Below are positions 46,309 to 56,498 of a stretch of DNA of 64,000 bases, in pieces. The stretch lies in contig NZ_FMTM01000001.1 in assembly GCF_900099775.1 (NCBI RefSeq), forward strand, positions 1,116,001-1,180,000, read 5' to 3'. The DNA comes from Rhizobium mongolense subsp. loessense (GTDB lineage Bacteria; Pseudomonadota; Alphaproteobacteria; Rhizobiales; Rhizobiaceae). How positions within the stretch are numbered: position 1 is the first letter of the stretch; every line of letters starts with the position of its first letter. Position numbers and translations under genes: made by a program. A model generated the notes under the pieces. It saw only the letters and a list, made by a program, of their open reading frames with translations. It had not been told where the DNA came from and did no database searches.

Positions 46309-46695
46309 ATGGAAATGATCGTTCGCAATCCTCACGACGGCATCTACACAGCCACGTCTGATTACGTGCATGCCATGGAGGTGCGCCATCCTGACCGTCT
46401 TGTTTTCGTTAGCGGAACGATGGGCCTTGATGAGGCTGGCGCAGCCGGCGTCGATCTAGACTCACAACTCCAACTGATCTGGTCGAACCTCAGGCGAATT
46501 CTGGCAGAGACACAAATGACCGCAGACAACATCGTGCGGCTGACCAGCTACCTGCGCGATGCATCCTTTGCCGAGGCAAACCAGATTGCGCGGGTGGCGG
46601 CGCTCGGAGCGCGTCGGGTGCCCACAACAGCCATCGTCGTCGAAACGCTGCAGGAGGAGTGGCTGGTCGAAATCGAGATCATTGCCGCCGCGTAA
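46309..46695 (+). CDS. RidA-family enamine/imine deaminase
   Basis: A 128-residue YjgF/RidA protein. RidA hydrolyses reactive 2-aminoacrylate and related enamines made by PLP dehydratases. RLVFVSGTMGLDEAG and IVRLTSYLRD are typical; the last third reads ARRVPTTAIVVETLQEEWLV, with the Arg and Glu positions of the active site. Next to a threonine/serine dehydratase this is a sensible pair. Confidence 0.9.
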   Translation: MEMIVRNPHDGIYTATSDYVHAMEVRHPDRLVFVSGTMGLDEAGAAGVDLDSQLQLIWSNLRRILAETQMTADNIVRLTSYLRDASFAEANQIARVAALGARRVPTTAIVVETLQEEWLVEIEIIAAA

Positions 46696-46702
46696 GTGGA
46701 AA

Positions 46703-48286
46703 TCACGCCGCCTTGGCGACGTGATACTCCTTGATTGGGACCATTTTGATTGCCGGATAGCGCTCCGCCTCGTAGCGCAGCGAGAAGCTGTCCTGCGCCA
46801 AGAACACTGGGTCGCCGTCGAGATCGCGGGCGATATCGCCGCGTTTGACCGTCAGGAACTTTTCGAGGTCCGCCGGCTGATCGGACGATATCCAGCGGCA
46901 GACTGAGAAGCGCGACATTTCGAAAGAGACCGGCAGGCCGTACTCCGCCTGCAGGCGCTCCTTCAACACATCGAGCTGCAGAGCCCCGACGACGCCGACG
47001 ATCGCCGGCGAACCGTCTTCCGGGGAAAAGAGCTGCACGACCCCTTCTTCGGCCATCTGCTGCAGGGCCTCCTTCAGCTTCTTCGCCTTCATCGCGTCTT
47101 CAAGACGGACGCGACGGAGAATTTCCGGCGAGAAGTTAGGCACGCCCTGGAACACCAGCGCTTCGCCTTCCGTCAGCGTATCGCCGATGCGCAGCGTGCC
47201 GTGGTTCGGAATACCGACGACGTCGCCCGCATAGGCGGTATCGGCGAGCTGTCTTTGCGAGGCAAAGAAAAACTGCGGCGCTGTGAGACCCAGTTGCTTG
47301 CCCGTGCGCGCGAGGCGTGCCTTCATGCCGCGTTCCAGCTTGCCGGAGCAGATGCGGGCGAAGGCGATGCGGTCGCGGTGGTTGGGGTCCATATTGGCCT
47401 GGATCTTGAAGACGAAGGCCGTCATCTTGTCTTCGCTTGCATGCACCTTGCGGGTATCGGCTATCTGGTCGCGCGGCGGCGGGGCGAATTCACCGAGCGC
47501 GTTTATGAGATCGCGGACACCGTAATTGCGGAGCGCCGAGCCGAAGAAGACCGGCGTCATGTGACCCTCGAGGAAAGCCTTGCGGTCGAAGGGCCGGCAA
47601 GCCTCCATCGCCAGTTCCGTCTCGTCGATAAAGGCAACCCGCTCGTTTTCCGGCAACCGATCAGCGACGCTCTGAGGTCCGTTGACCGGTGTTGCTTCCA
47701 CTTCGGTATCTGAACCGCGCACAGTGTTTGTGGCCAGGTGATATGAGCCACAGAAAGTTTTGGAGCGGCCGATTGGCCAGGTGATCGGCGCGGTGTCGAG
47801 CGCCAGTTTTTCCTCCACCTCATCCAGGATTTCGAACGGATCGCGGCTTTCGCGGTCCATCTTGTTGATGAAGGTGATGATCGGGATATCGCGCATGCGG
47901 CAGACTTCAAAGAGCTTCAGCGTACGCGGCTCGATGCCTTTGGCGGCGTCGATCACCATGACGGCAGCGTCGACAGCTGTCAGCGTGCGATAGGTGTCGT
48001 CCGCGAAGTCTTCGTGGCCGGGCGTGTCGAGAATGTTGAAGACGTTGTCGTCATATTCGAAGGTCATGACGGAGGTCACCACAGAGATGCCGCGCTCGCG
48101 CTCGATCTTCATCCAGTCCGACCGGGTCTGAATGCGATCCTTCTTCGCCTTGACTTCGCCGGCGAGCTGAATTGCGCCGCCGAACAGAAGCAGCTTTTCG
48201 GTGAGCGTGGTTTTGCCCGCGTCCGGGTGCGCGATAATAGCGAATGTGCGGCGGCGAGAAACCGCCTCGGCGAGACTTTCGGCCAT
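46703..48286 (-). CDS. prfC: peptide chain release factor 3
   Basis: RF3 is a translational GTPase that recycles RF1 and RF2 after termination. The 527 residues have G1 AHPDAGKTTLTEKL, the switch-II motif DTPGHEDFADD and NKMDRESRD, plus the RF3 C-terminal domains (VGALQLDVLKERLQAEYGLP). It ends seven bases from the convergent ridA-like gene. It is divergent from dut. Confidence 0.96.
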   Translation of the reverse strand: MAESLAEAVSRRRTFAIIAHPDAGKTTLTEKLLLFGGAIQLAGEVKAKKDRIQTRSDWMKIERERGISVVTSVMTFEYDDNVFNILDTPGHEDFADDTYRTLTAVDAAVMVIDAAKGIEPRTLKLFEVCRMRDIPIITFINKMDRESRDPFEILDEVEEKLALDTAPITWPIGRSKTFCGSYHLATNTVRGSDTEVEATPVNGPQSVADRLPENERVAFIDETELAMEACRPFDRKAFLEGHMTPVFFGSALRNYGVRDLINALGEFAPPPRDQIADTRKVHASEDKMTAFVFKIQANMDPNHRDRIAFARICSGKLERGMKARLARTGKQLGLTAPQFFFASQRQLADTAYAGDVVGIPNHGTLRIGDTLTEGEALVFQGVPNFSPEILRRVRLEDAMKAKKLKEALQQMAEEGVVQLFSPEDGSPAIVGVVGALQLDVLKERLQAEYGLPVSFEMSRFSVCRWISSDQPADLEKFLTVKRGDIARDLDGDPVFLAQDSFSLRYEAERYPAIKMVPIKEYHVAKAA

Positions 48287-48376
48287 GATGTGAATCCTGT
48301 GGAATTGCGGCGTATCTAGCGATTAAAGCCCGCCATTGCAATTGACCTTGGGCGTCCCGGCGCAAAGTAATGTCGC

Positions 48377-48847
48377 ATGACCATTCACAATGACATCCGT
48401 CCGCAGCTCAACCTTGTCCGTTTGCCCAATGGCGAAGGTCTCGACCTGCCCTCCTATGAGACGAGCGGTGCTGCGGGCATGGACCTTCGGGCAGCCGTTG
48501 CCGAGAACGAGCCGATGACGCTCGCGCCCGGCAAGCGCGCGCTGGTGCCGACCGGCTTCATCTTCGAAATTCCCGATGGCTACGAAGCGCAAGTTCGGCC
48601 CCGTTCCGGCCTCGCTTTCAAGCACGGCATCACCTGCCTCAACACTCCCGGCACGATCGACAGCGACTACCGCGGCGAAGTGAAGGTGCTGCTCGTCAAT
48701 CTCGGCGATGAGCCGTTCGGAATCACGCGCGGCATGCGCATCGCGCAGATGGTGATCGCGCCGGTCACTCAGGTGCGCGTTGCAGAGATCACAGAAAGCA
48801 CGAGCACGGCACGCGGCGCCGGCGGCTTCGGCTCGACCGGCGTGTGA
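48377..48847 (+). CDS. dut: deoxyuridine triphosphatase
   Basis: dUTPase hydrolyses dUTP, keeping uracil out of DNA and supplying dUMP. This trimeric enzyme of 156 residues shows all five motifs: [37 protein letters not shown] and the C-terminal arm [11 protein letters not shown]. It is coupled to the following GNAT gene (GTGA overlap). In relatives I believe dut lies near coaBC, but here they are 16 kb apart. Confidence 0.96.
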   Translation: MTIHNDIRPQLNLVRLPNGEGLDLPSYETSGAAGMDLRAAVAENEPMTLAPGKRALVPTGFIFEIPDGYEAQVRPRSGLAFKHGITCLNTPGTIDSDYRGEVKVLLVNLGDEPFGITRGMRIAQMVIAPVTQVRVAEITESTSTARGAGGFGSTGV

Positions 48848-49743
48848 GCAAGTCGTTCGAAAGTGCCGGGCTGACCTTTCGTCAGGACTATTTCGACGAT
48901 CCGGCAGCATGGGCAGCGCTTGTCTCTCTCCTCGACGATACATTCGGCATCGATATCGGGCCGCTTCAAGTGCTCGGTGGCCCGGATCCGACAAGCATGC
49001 CTTTCGGCTGGTTTGCCGCCGACGGCACGCTTGCCGCCAATCTATCCGCCTTTGCCATGCCACTCGTCGTCAACGGCCGTCAGATCAACGCGGCCGCCTT
49101 TCAATCCGGCGCGGTTCGCCCGCCATGGCGCAAACGCGGGCTTTACCGCGACGTGACCTGTAAGGCGCTTGAATGGTGCGAGAGTCGGCAGTTCGAGGCT
49201 ATCGTGCTCTATACCGACAAGCCTTTGCTCTACGAACCCTACGGCTTCCGCAGCCTGCCGATGCACCGTTACTGCGGGGCAGCACCGAAACCACATTCCG
49301 CGACAAGACCTGCCCGACAGCTCGATCCATGGAATAAGGCCGATCTCGCTTTGCTGCAGGAGGCGCTGAAGACGCGGGCACCGGTTTCGGATGTGCTGGC
49401 TGTTTCGGGCAATGCGGCAATGTTTCTCGTAAATACCCAACTCGATCCCGAGATTCGTTTGAGCTGGCTCGATGCAGAGAAAGCCGCCATCGCGTGGAAA
49501 GCCGGAGGGGCTGGCCGCTTCAGCCTGCTCGACGTCGTCGCTACGGAAATTCCGCCGCTTGCCGTCATCCTTGGCAGACTCGGCGAAGGGCCTGAACACG
49601 TCGACGTCTTCTTTTCGCCGGATAAGCTTGACTGGCGAGGAGAGGCTCTCGCCTTTGACAGCGGTACGGCCTTCATGGTCCGCGGTACGACCGATCTCGC
49701 GCCTGCGTCGCCCGCGATGCTCTCGCCGATGGGGGACTTCTAG
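48844..49743 (+). CDS. GNAT-family N-acetyltransferase-like protein
   Basis: A 299-residue protein starting with GTG 48844, which overlaps the dut stop. The N-terminal half has the GNAT fold: [19 protein letters not shown] is the acetyl-CoA loop region and [18 protein letters not shown] the later strand. The C-terminal half is a second, unassigned domain with [13 protein letters not shown]. The acceptor is unknown. It ends convergently with the Lrp gene at 49769. Confidence 0.75.
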   Translation: MSKSFESAGLTFRQDYFDDPAAWAALVSLLDDTFGIDIGPLQVLGGPDPTSMPFGWFAADGTLAANLSAFAMPLVVNGRQINAAAFQSGAVRPPWRKRGLYRDVTCKALEWCESRQFEAIVLYTDKPLLYEPYGFRSLPMHRYCGAAPKPHSATRPARQLDPWNKADLALLQEALKTRAPVSDVLAVSGNAAMFLVNTQLDPEIRLSWLDAEKAAIAWKAGGAGRFSLLDVVATEIPPLAVILGRLGEGPEHVDVFFSPDKLDWRGEALAFDSGTAFMVRGTTDLAPASPAMLSPMGDF

Positions 49744-49768
49744 ACAGAACGGTTCGCAAGGCATCCAT

Positions 49769-50251
49769 TCAGCGGCTCGAAAGCGGCGGCAGGCGGCGTT
49801 TGACGGGGGAAGCCTTGATCATCGAGGTGTTGGTCTCAGCCTTTTCAGCCACCTTGTCCAGAATACCGTCGAGTTCTCCCATCGAGCGGACGACGAGACG
49901 GGCGATGAAGCAATCGTCGCCGGTCACCTTGTCGCATTCGATGAATTCCGGCGTCTCCTGGATGATGCGCTCGACGAGGTGTAACTGTCCCGGTAGCGGC
50001 CGGACGCGGACAATTGCCTGTAGCGGATAGCCAAGCGCAGACGGATCGATATCGATCGTGAAAGCCGTGACGATGCCGCGCTCCTCCAGCCTGCGCAGCC
50101 GTTCCGCCGCGCTTGGCGAGGAGAGGTTGGCCACTTGCGCCAGCTCCTTTAGCGAAATACGCGCGTTCTGCGCCAGCGCATCGAGGAGCCGCTGGTCGAT
50201 GCTGTCCAGGCGAGATGCTTCGTTAGCCGCCAACGCGAGTTTACCTTTCAT
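49769..50251 (-). CDS. Lrp/AsnC-family regulator
   Basis: A 160-residue Lrp protein: SIDQRLLDALAQNARISLKE and NLSSPSAAERLRRLEERGIV form the helix-turn-helix; the RAM domain follows (VRPLPGQLHLVERIIQETPE, DKVTGDDCFIARLVV). ATG 50251 is the family start. It is divergent from a DMT exporter (50342), its likely target. Confidence 0.9.
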   Translation of the reverse strand: MKGKLALAANEASRLDSIDQRLLDALAQNARISLKELAQVANLSSPSAAERLRRLEERGIVTAFTIDIDPSALGYPLQAIVRVRPLPGQLHLVERIIQETPEFIECDKVTGDDCFIARLVVRSMGELDGILDKVAEKAETNTSMIKASPVKRRLPPLSSR

Positions 50252-50341
50252 TATTAGGATAAATTCGATTATCACGCATTGCAGATTATAGAGATTGGTA
50301 TCCAAACACAATAATCTCCAAGACACAAAAAGGAGATCGCG

Positions 50342-51238
50342 ATGCAGAACGATATAGGTAAAGGCACAGTTGAGATGACAGCCGCAATGGTGATTTCGGG
50401 GACGATCGGCTGGTTCGTCGTCATGTCCGGCCAGCCTGTGAGCGGAGTTGTTTTCTGGCGTTGCCTGTTTGGTGCTGCGAGCCTTCTTGTCATTTGCGGC
50501 GCTCTCGGATTCCTGAAACCCGGCCTCCTCTCGCCGAGAACCTTTGGCATCGCCGTGCTCGGCGGGATCGCCATCGTGGCGAACTGGCTGCTGCTTTTCG
50601 CCTCCTATTCGCACGCATCGATCTCGATCGCGACCACCGTCTACAATACCCAACCCTTCATGCTGCTGGCGCTTGGCGCCGCATTCCTCCGCGAGAAGAT
50701 CACTTTGGCGAAACTCTTTTGGCTGGCGCTCGCCTTTACCGGCATGGTGGCGATTGTCGAAGCCAAACCTGAGGCGGGCGGCATTTCAGGCAGCTACGGG
50801 CTGGGTATTGTGCTGGCCCTTGGAGCGGCCTTCTTCTATGCGCTGGCGGCTCTTGCTGCAAAGTGGCTGAAGGGCACGCCGCCGCACCTGATCGCGCTCA
50901 TTCAGGTTTCGACCGGCATTCTCATGCTGGCGCCCGTGACCGACTTTTCGGACCTGCCTGTAACAGCCGGATCGTGGTGCATCCTGGTGGCGATGGGCGT
51001 CGTCCATACCGGCCTGATGTATGTACTGCTCTACGGCGCAATCCAGAAGCTGCCGACACATCTCACCGGCGCACTTTCCTTCATTTACCCGATCGTTGCG
51101 ATCGCAGTGGACGGCCTTGCTTTTGGCCGCGCACTGCAGCCATTGCAGATCCTCGGTGCGGCAATCATCCTCATTGCGGCAGCGGGAATGAATCTCGGTT
51201 GGACGCCTGGGCGTTGGCTGCGGCCTATCCGAAATTGA
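50342..51238 (+). CDS. EamA/DMT-superfamily transporter
   Basis: A 298-residue inner-membrane protein with ten predicted hydrophobic segments as two EamA repeats (FWRCLFGAASLLVI and LGAAFLREKITLAKLFWLAL in the first; LTGALSFIYPIVAIAVDGLA in the second). Likely an exporter of amino acids or metabolites, under the divergent Lrp regulator. It overlaps the convergent isochorismatase-like gene by 14 bases. Confidence 0.88.
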   Translation: MQNDIGKGTVEMTAAMVISGTIGWFVVMSGQPVSGVVFWRCLFGAASLLVICGALGFLKPGLLSPRTFGIAVLGGIAIVANWLLLFASYSHASISIATTVYNTQPFMLLALGAAFLREKITLAKLFWLALAFTGMVAIVEAKPEAGGISGSYGLGIVLALGAAFFYALAALAAKWLKGTPPHLIALIQVSTGILMLAPVTDFSDLPVTAGSWCILVAMGVVHTGLMYVLLYGAIQKLPTHLTGALSFIYPIVAIAVDGLAFGRALQPLQILGAAIILIAAAGMNLGWTPGRWLRPIRN

Positions 51239-51785
51239 TCGCCGCGGCCGCTGCAAGCCGGATTTCGTGGCTGCCGGCATCAAACTCGTCGAGCACGGCA
51301 TTGTGGTGGGCAATGATCTGTTCGAAGCGGAGTTCGCCCATGTCGGCCGTCATATGTCCGTCGGACATCAGCGTCACATCGTAGCCGAGCGAAACAGCGC
51401 GCCGCGCGGTGGTATCGACGCAGAACTGGGTCATGCAGCCGCCGACCACCAGCCTGGTGATGCCGTTCTCCTTGAGGCGCGCTTGGAGATCGGTTTCGAA
51501 AAACGAGTCGCAGCTGCGCTTGTGCACGACGATCTCGCGATCTTGAGGCGCAATCTCGTCGCGCAACTGCCAGCCTTGGCTGCCTTCCGCAAGGCGGTGG
51601 GATGCGTGTCCGTCGTGCTGGACGATGACGACCGGTGCATTGACCGCGCGGGCCTTTTGGAGAACCTCTGCAAGACGCGCTACCGTTTCGTCTAGCGTCT
51701 TGTCGATCAAAGGCTGGCGCGCGGTGCTTCCAAGGCCTTTCAAGATGGCATTCTGAACATCGATCAGCAGCAGTCCGGTTGTCAT
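51225..51785 (-). CDS. isochorismatase-family cysteine hydrolase
   Basis: A 186-residue hydrolase with the family start TTGLLLIDVQNAILKG (catalytic Asp), HKRSCDSFFETDLQARL, and the nucleophile region VVGGCMTQFCVDTTAR. Related enzymes are nicotinamidases, isochorismatases and N-carbamoylsarcosine hydrolases; the substrate is not decidable. ATG 51785 gives the family start. It is divergent from lysE-like 51889. Confidence 0.88.
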   Translation of the reverse strand: MTTGLLLIDVQNAILKGLGSTARQPLIDKTLDETVARLAEVLQKARAVNAPVVIVQHDGHASHRLAEGSQGWQLRDEIAPQDREIVVHKRSCDSFFETDLQARLKENGITRLVVGGCMTQFCVDTTARRAVSLGYDVTLMSDGHMTADMGELRFEQIIAHHNAVLDEFDAGSHEIRLAAAAAINFG

Positions 51786-51888
51786 CGGCTTTCTTCCCTT
51801 TCGGCGCACTTCTATCTGATTCGAGCGTGTGACTTCATCTTGAAAGCGGACTGTAGCTTCAGTAAGAGAAGCTCCTGAGGAGAGCAAG

Positions 51889-52506
51889 ATGACCGTTGCA
51901 GCCCTGCTTGCCTATAGCGGCGCCCTTTTTATCGCTGCGATCATTCCCGGACCCGGAATCACCGCGATCGTCGCCCGCGCGCTCGGCTCGAATTTTCGCG
52001 AGACCTTCTTCATGGGTCTCGGCCTTGTTCTCGGCGACATCACGTACCTGACGGCGGTGATCCTCGGCCTTGCATTCGTGGCGCAGACCTTTACCGGAAT
52101 ATTCCTGTTCATCAAATTCGCCGGCGTGCTTTACCTCTGCTACATTGCCTACAAGCTCTGGACGGCAGGTCTTTTGCCGCAGGATATTGTCGCGCGCAGA
52201 TCGAGCAGCATCGGCATATCCTTCCTGTCCGGCCTTCTGGTGACGCTCGGCAACCCGAAGACGATGCTCTTCTACGTCGCCCTCGTGCCGACGCTCATCG
52301 ACATCAACCAGATCGGCCTTCGAGAATACGGCATGCTTCTGGTCGCAACCTTCGTTGTGCTGCTTTTGGTTTTGATCCCTTACATGCTGCTTGCGTCGCG
52401 CGCCCGCACGATGCTGAAACAGCCGCGCTCGCTGCAAGCGCTCAACCGGGTTGCGGCGAGCATCCTGGCCGGAACCGCAGCCTTTATCGCTGCGCGCGCA
52501 GCCTGA
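51889..52506 (+). CDS. LysE-family amino acid exporter
   Basis: A 205-residue membrane protein of the LysE/RhtB family, six hydrophobic segments. IIPGPGITAIVARALGSN is the family motif near the start; GLGLVLGDITYL and LLVTLGNPKTMLFY follow. It probably exports an amino acid. The gene ends with a stem and T run (52526-52546). It is divergent from the isochorismatase-like gene. Confidence 0.9.
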   Translation: MTVAALLAYSGALFIAAIIPGPGITAIVARALGSNFRETFFMGLGLVLGDITYLTAVILGLAFVAQTFTGIFLFIKFAGVLYLCYIAYKLWTAGLLPQDIVARRSSSIGISFLSGLLVTLGNPKTMLFYVALVPTLIDINQIGLREYGMLLVATFVVLLLVLIPYMLLASRARTMLKQPRSLQALNRVAASILAGTAAFIAARAA

Positions 52507-52525
52507 AAAAATCATTCGGCAAAGC

Positions 52526-52546
52526 ATCGTTTCCAAACGATTTTTT
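52526..52546 (+). terminator. rho-independent terminator of the lysE-like gene
   Basis: ATCGTTT/AAACGAT (52526-52532 with 52535-52541) forms a tight stem, with the four central bases best left as the loop, followed by T5. It lies 19 bases after the stop. Confidence 0.7.
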
Positions 52547-52639
52547 CTCTCGGACGACGCTTCCGTGGATCAAGCCCCACTGGCCTGCTTCGCCCTTTGA
52601 CCCTATTCTCTCGCGCAACAATCAGTAAGGGAGCGCACC

Positions 52640-53602
<963 letters not shown>

Positions 53603-53617
53603 CCTTCGGCAAAAATC

Positions 53618-53636
53618 GGGCGCTTCGGCGCCCTTT
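53618..53636 (+). terminator. rho-independent terminator of cysK
   Basis: GGGCGC, the tetraloop TTCG, GCGCCC, then TTTCTCC. This is a compact stable hairpin 15 bases after the cysK stop. Confidence 0.75.
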
Positions 53637-53771
53637 CTCCGTCGGGCCGCCGCCGCAGCCGTTCGCCGGCAATATGATAGGAAACTGCTTCCGCGCCACC
53701 TTGAGTGCGCTGTGATAGCCGCGGGCTGAGAACTGCAACTTCTCCGCGGCGTGGCACTATTCAGGGGCGGC

Positions 53772-54188
53772 TCAGGGACGACTAAACGGTTTCCCTTCCT
53801 CATCCTTACGGTTCAGCCGATCGACCAACTCCTCGGCATCCTCTTCGGTGAGCATATCCATGACCACCCCATCGATCACGACCGCCTGTCCGGTAACTGC
53901 ATCGACTACCGTCCAGTAGATGTTTAAGTTCTTGCGATGGCTATACCGCGCGGTTGCCATGAGGTGTTCCTTTGGGTGCTGCGGCGAGGCCTTAGCCCTC
54001 CTCTTCCCCTTCCGCTTTTCCATTCCCTTGTCTTGTGCATTAAGGATAAATTCAAGGTTGCTCGCCGTATCGTGGGATAACCGATCGAGAACCGCTCCGT
54101 CCGTTTCCGCGGCCTTTCCTTCGCGGTAGTCTATCACACGCCAAGTGCCGTCGGAGTTTTCCTCTAAGCCGTACCGCTTGTAGGGCAT
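53772..54188 (-). CDS. hypothetical protein with an internal repeat
   Basis: A 138-residue protein of no recognised family. Two halves share a pattern: WRVIDYREGKAAETDGAVLD in the first and WTVVDAVTGQAVVIDGVVMD in the second, each followed by a helix with a conserved Ala, two Leu and LN near the end (ILNAQD and RLNRKD). A basic linker (KGMEKRKGKRRAKASPQH) joins them. An internal ATG at MATARYSHRKN has its own AAAGGA site, so a 62-residue second product or separate gene is possible. ATG 54188 was chosen over upstream codons in a non-similar region. Confidence 0.55.
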   Translation of the reverse strand: MPYKRYGLEENSDGTWRVIDYREGKAAETDGAVLDRLSHDTASNLEFILNAQDKGMEKRKGKRRAKASPQHPKEHLMATARYSHRKNLNIYWTVVDAVTGQAVVIDGVVMDMLTEEDAEELVDRLNRKDEEGKPFSRP

Positions 54189-54541
54189 TGGTTCGCCTTC
54201 GTTTACCTTATTTCTACTAAACGCCGACCCAGGAGTGTTTGTTGCAGATACTCGAGACCCATCGGATATACAGCACGCGCGACGCCCGCGGCACCGCTTC
54301 GGCATGCCTCATGACTCAAGATAACACTTTGAAAAAGCACTTCGCCAAGCACGATAAAATCGGCAAGCGCATCCGCCGGCATAGCGCCGAGCCCCTTCAG
54401 GCCAAGACCAATCATAGGCCGAAGTGCGAGCTTCCTTCGGGAGATCGGCAATAACAATAAGGGAGCGGGTTCACGTCTCAGCTGCAGTCAGGTTGCAGCG
54501 GGTTGTAGGGCGTGAACGAAAGGGAACAGAAGCCGGAACGC
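54189..54541. other. gene-free gap between the repeat protein and gshB
   Basis: No family signal, RNA gene or clear terminator is seen in this 353-base stretch. An 84-codon minus-strand frame (54203-54457) has no homology cues or good ribosome site. Confidence 0.4.
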
Positions 54542-55489
54542 TTATGGGCGCTTGCGCTCGATCGTATCCCAGAGAAGGCTTGCGATATCAGCGCCGCCGA
54601 ACTTGCGGACCTCGCGAATTCCGGTCGGCGACGTGACGTTGATTTCGGTCATATAGTCGCCGATGACATCGATGCCGACGAGCAGGAAGCCGCGTTCCCT
54701 GAGAGCCGGGCCGATGCGTTGGCAGATTTCCTTTTCACGCGACGTGAGCTCGGTCGCTTCCGCGCGGCCGCCGACATGCATGTTGGAGCGGCTGTCGTGG
54801 TCGGCCGGAACCCGGTTGATCGCGCCTGCCGGCTCGCCGTCAACAAGAATGATGCGCTTGTCGCCCTTGCGGACATCGGGAAGATACTGCTGGGCGATAA
54901 AGGGTTCGCGGAAGAGCTGGCCGAACATTTCGAGCAGCGAGGACAGGTTGCGGTCGTCCCTCGTCGAGTGGAAGACGCCGGCACCGCCGTTTCCGTAAAG
55001 CGGCTTCAAGATGATATCGCCCATCTCGTCGCGGAAGCGGCGTATCTCGGCCACATCCTTGGTGATCAGCGTCTTCGGCATGAGATCGGCAAATTCGGTG
55101 ACGAAGATCTTCTCCGGCGAATTGCGCACCCAGGCCGGATCATTGACAACGAGCGTCTTCGGGTGAATGCGCTCCAAGAGATGCGTGGAGGTGATGTAGG
55201 CCATGTCGAAGGGCGGATCCTGGCGGAGCAGCACGACATCCATGGTCGAAAGATCGACCCGTTCGGGCGCACCGAGCTCGAAATGATCGCCCTTCACGTC
55301 GCGCAACAGCATCGGTTCGACGGAAGCGTAAAGCTTGCCGTCGCGGAGGCTCAGCCGCTCAGGCGTATAGTGGAAAAGCTTGTAGCCTCGGGCCTGGGCC
55401 TCGAGACTGATGGCGAAGGTAGAATCGCCTGCAATGTTGATGCCCGCGACATGGTCCATCTGGACCGCTACGTTCTTGATCTTGGCCAT
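54542..55489 (-). CDS. gshB: glutathione synthetase
   Basis: GshB adds glycine to gamma-glutamylcysteine. The 315-residue ATP-grasp enzyme starts [18 protein letters not shown] and has [34 protein letters not shown], a glycine-rich ATP loop ([11 protein letters not shown]) and the catalytic end [16 protein letters not shown], then [13 protein letters not shown]. Its 5' neighbour is a cupin gene on the same strand. Confidence 0.96.
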   Translation of the reverse strand: MAKIKNVAVQMDHVAGINIAGDSTFAISLEAQARGYKLFHYTPERLSLRDGKLYASVEPMLLRDVKGDHFELGAPERVDLSTMDVVLLRQDPPFDMAYITSTHLLERIHPKTLVVNDPAWVRNSPEKIFVTEFADLMPKTLITKDVAEIRRFRDEMGDIILKPLYGNGGAGVFHSTRDDRNLSSLLEMFGQLFREPFIAQQYLPDVRKGDKRIILVDGEPAGAINRVPADHDSRSNMHVGGRAEATELTSREKEICQRIGPALRERGFLLVGIDVIGDYMTEINVTSPTGIREVRKFGGADIASLLWDTIERKRP

Positions 55490-55584
55490 TTCCGTCCCTC
55501 AGTGAGTGCCGGACAGATGTAGGTCGCAAGCAAAGCAAACGCAACGGCCAATCAAGGACTTCCAGGTGCGGGCATCAAGGATTT

Positions 55585-56088
55585 TCAGGCCGCGAGGCCC
55601 TGCTGGCCGCTGCTGCGCAATAGGTTGCGAAGCCGGTAGAGGATTGCCACAGGCCTGGGGAAGGGCTTACGTAGAAAAGCGACCTTCCGGACGTAGTTGT
55701 CCACCCGCCAGTTTGCCCATGTGCCGCCGGCGAAAAACGCAACGTCACCGGCGCGCAGCGTGCGTTCCGTTCCGTCTTCGGCGGTGACGTGCACCTCGCC
55801 TTCGAGGATCATCACCGTCTCGTCCCAACCGAAGAACCAGCGGAATTCGCCGGCTGTGCAATCCCAGATCGCCGTGAGCGATGCGTCGTCATGGCCGCGG
55901 GAATGTTCGGCCGTGCGCGCCTGCGGGTTGCCATCGACAATCCAGTCAGGATTGATCGGCGTCGATTTCATCGGCAGGTGGTCGCTGGAGTGTGCGACGA
56001 AATTCCTGCCGCGTGTTGGCGCGACCGCATACGGCAGCGAACGCGCGGCCATTGCGACTGCGCTTGCGAGCATGAGCTTCATGGCCAT
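55585..56088 (-). CDS. cupin-domain protein (DUF861 type)
   Basis: A 167-residue single-cupin protein. The fold is visible in FRWFFGWDETVMILEGEVHV and LRAGDVAFFAGGTWANWRV, the pattern of DUF861 cupin_3 proteins such as ureidoglycolate-related or ethanolamine-related members. Substrate unknown. It has a hydrophobic N-terminal region, so a signal peptide or membrane anchor is possible (MKLMLASAVAMAAR). Confidence 0.75.
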   Translation of the reverse strand: MAMKLMLASAVAMAARSLPYAVAPTRGRNFVAHSSDHLPMKSTPINPDWIVDGNPQARTAEHSRGHDDASLTAIWDCTAGEFRWFFGWDETVMILEGEVHVTAEDGTERTLRAGDVAFFAGGTWANWRVDNYVRKVAFLRKPFPRPVAILYRLRNLLRSSGQQGLAA

Positions 56089-56149
56089 GGACCCCCCAAA
56101 TTTACTACCCCAATCATTGCGGAATAGCAGAGACTCGTAACGGAGGCGT

Positions 56150-56497
56150 TCAAGCGGCCGTTAAAATTTTAGCAATCCATTTCAAACCTGTACGATACGC
56201 CGTCTGCGACTGCCGGATGATGGGCAGTCTTTGCAGCACCGGCACCGACGTGCTTGCCATGCGCGAAGAAATGTGCGGCGTGATCACGAAACGCAGTTCC
56301 AATGCCAGCACCGTCCGGGAGACGACCGCCGTCAGCGGCTGATCGCCCGAAAGACCATGCATGCGCCGCTGCGAGCCGAGTTCTTCGACATATTCCACCA
56401 TCACTGGCATCGCATATTCGTTTGTACCTGCCATCCGCAGATTCTCCGCCCGAATGCCGACGGTCACCGATGTATCTTTCGCCAGCCAATGGTCGTA
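56150..56497 (-). pseudogene. fragment of a sugar-type ABC transporter ATPase (C-terminal domain)
   Basis: The frame reads TVGIRAENLRMAG, then VMVEYVEELGSQRRMHGL and GDQPLTAVVS. This looks like the TOBE domain at the end of MalK/UgpC-like ATPases (VGIRPE...). The nucleotide-binding part (Walker A, signature, Walker B) is absent, because rsmI begins immediately upstream on this strand. The last third no longer resembles the family, so a frameshift is likely. No start codon with a ribosome site is present. A rearrangement scar is the simplest reading. Confidence 0.4.
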
Positions 56498-56498
56498 G

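Noticed and set aside
54203..54457. 84-codon minus-strand frame upstream of the repeat protein
   Set aside because: No family resemblance and no ribosome site; treated as non-coding.
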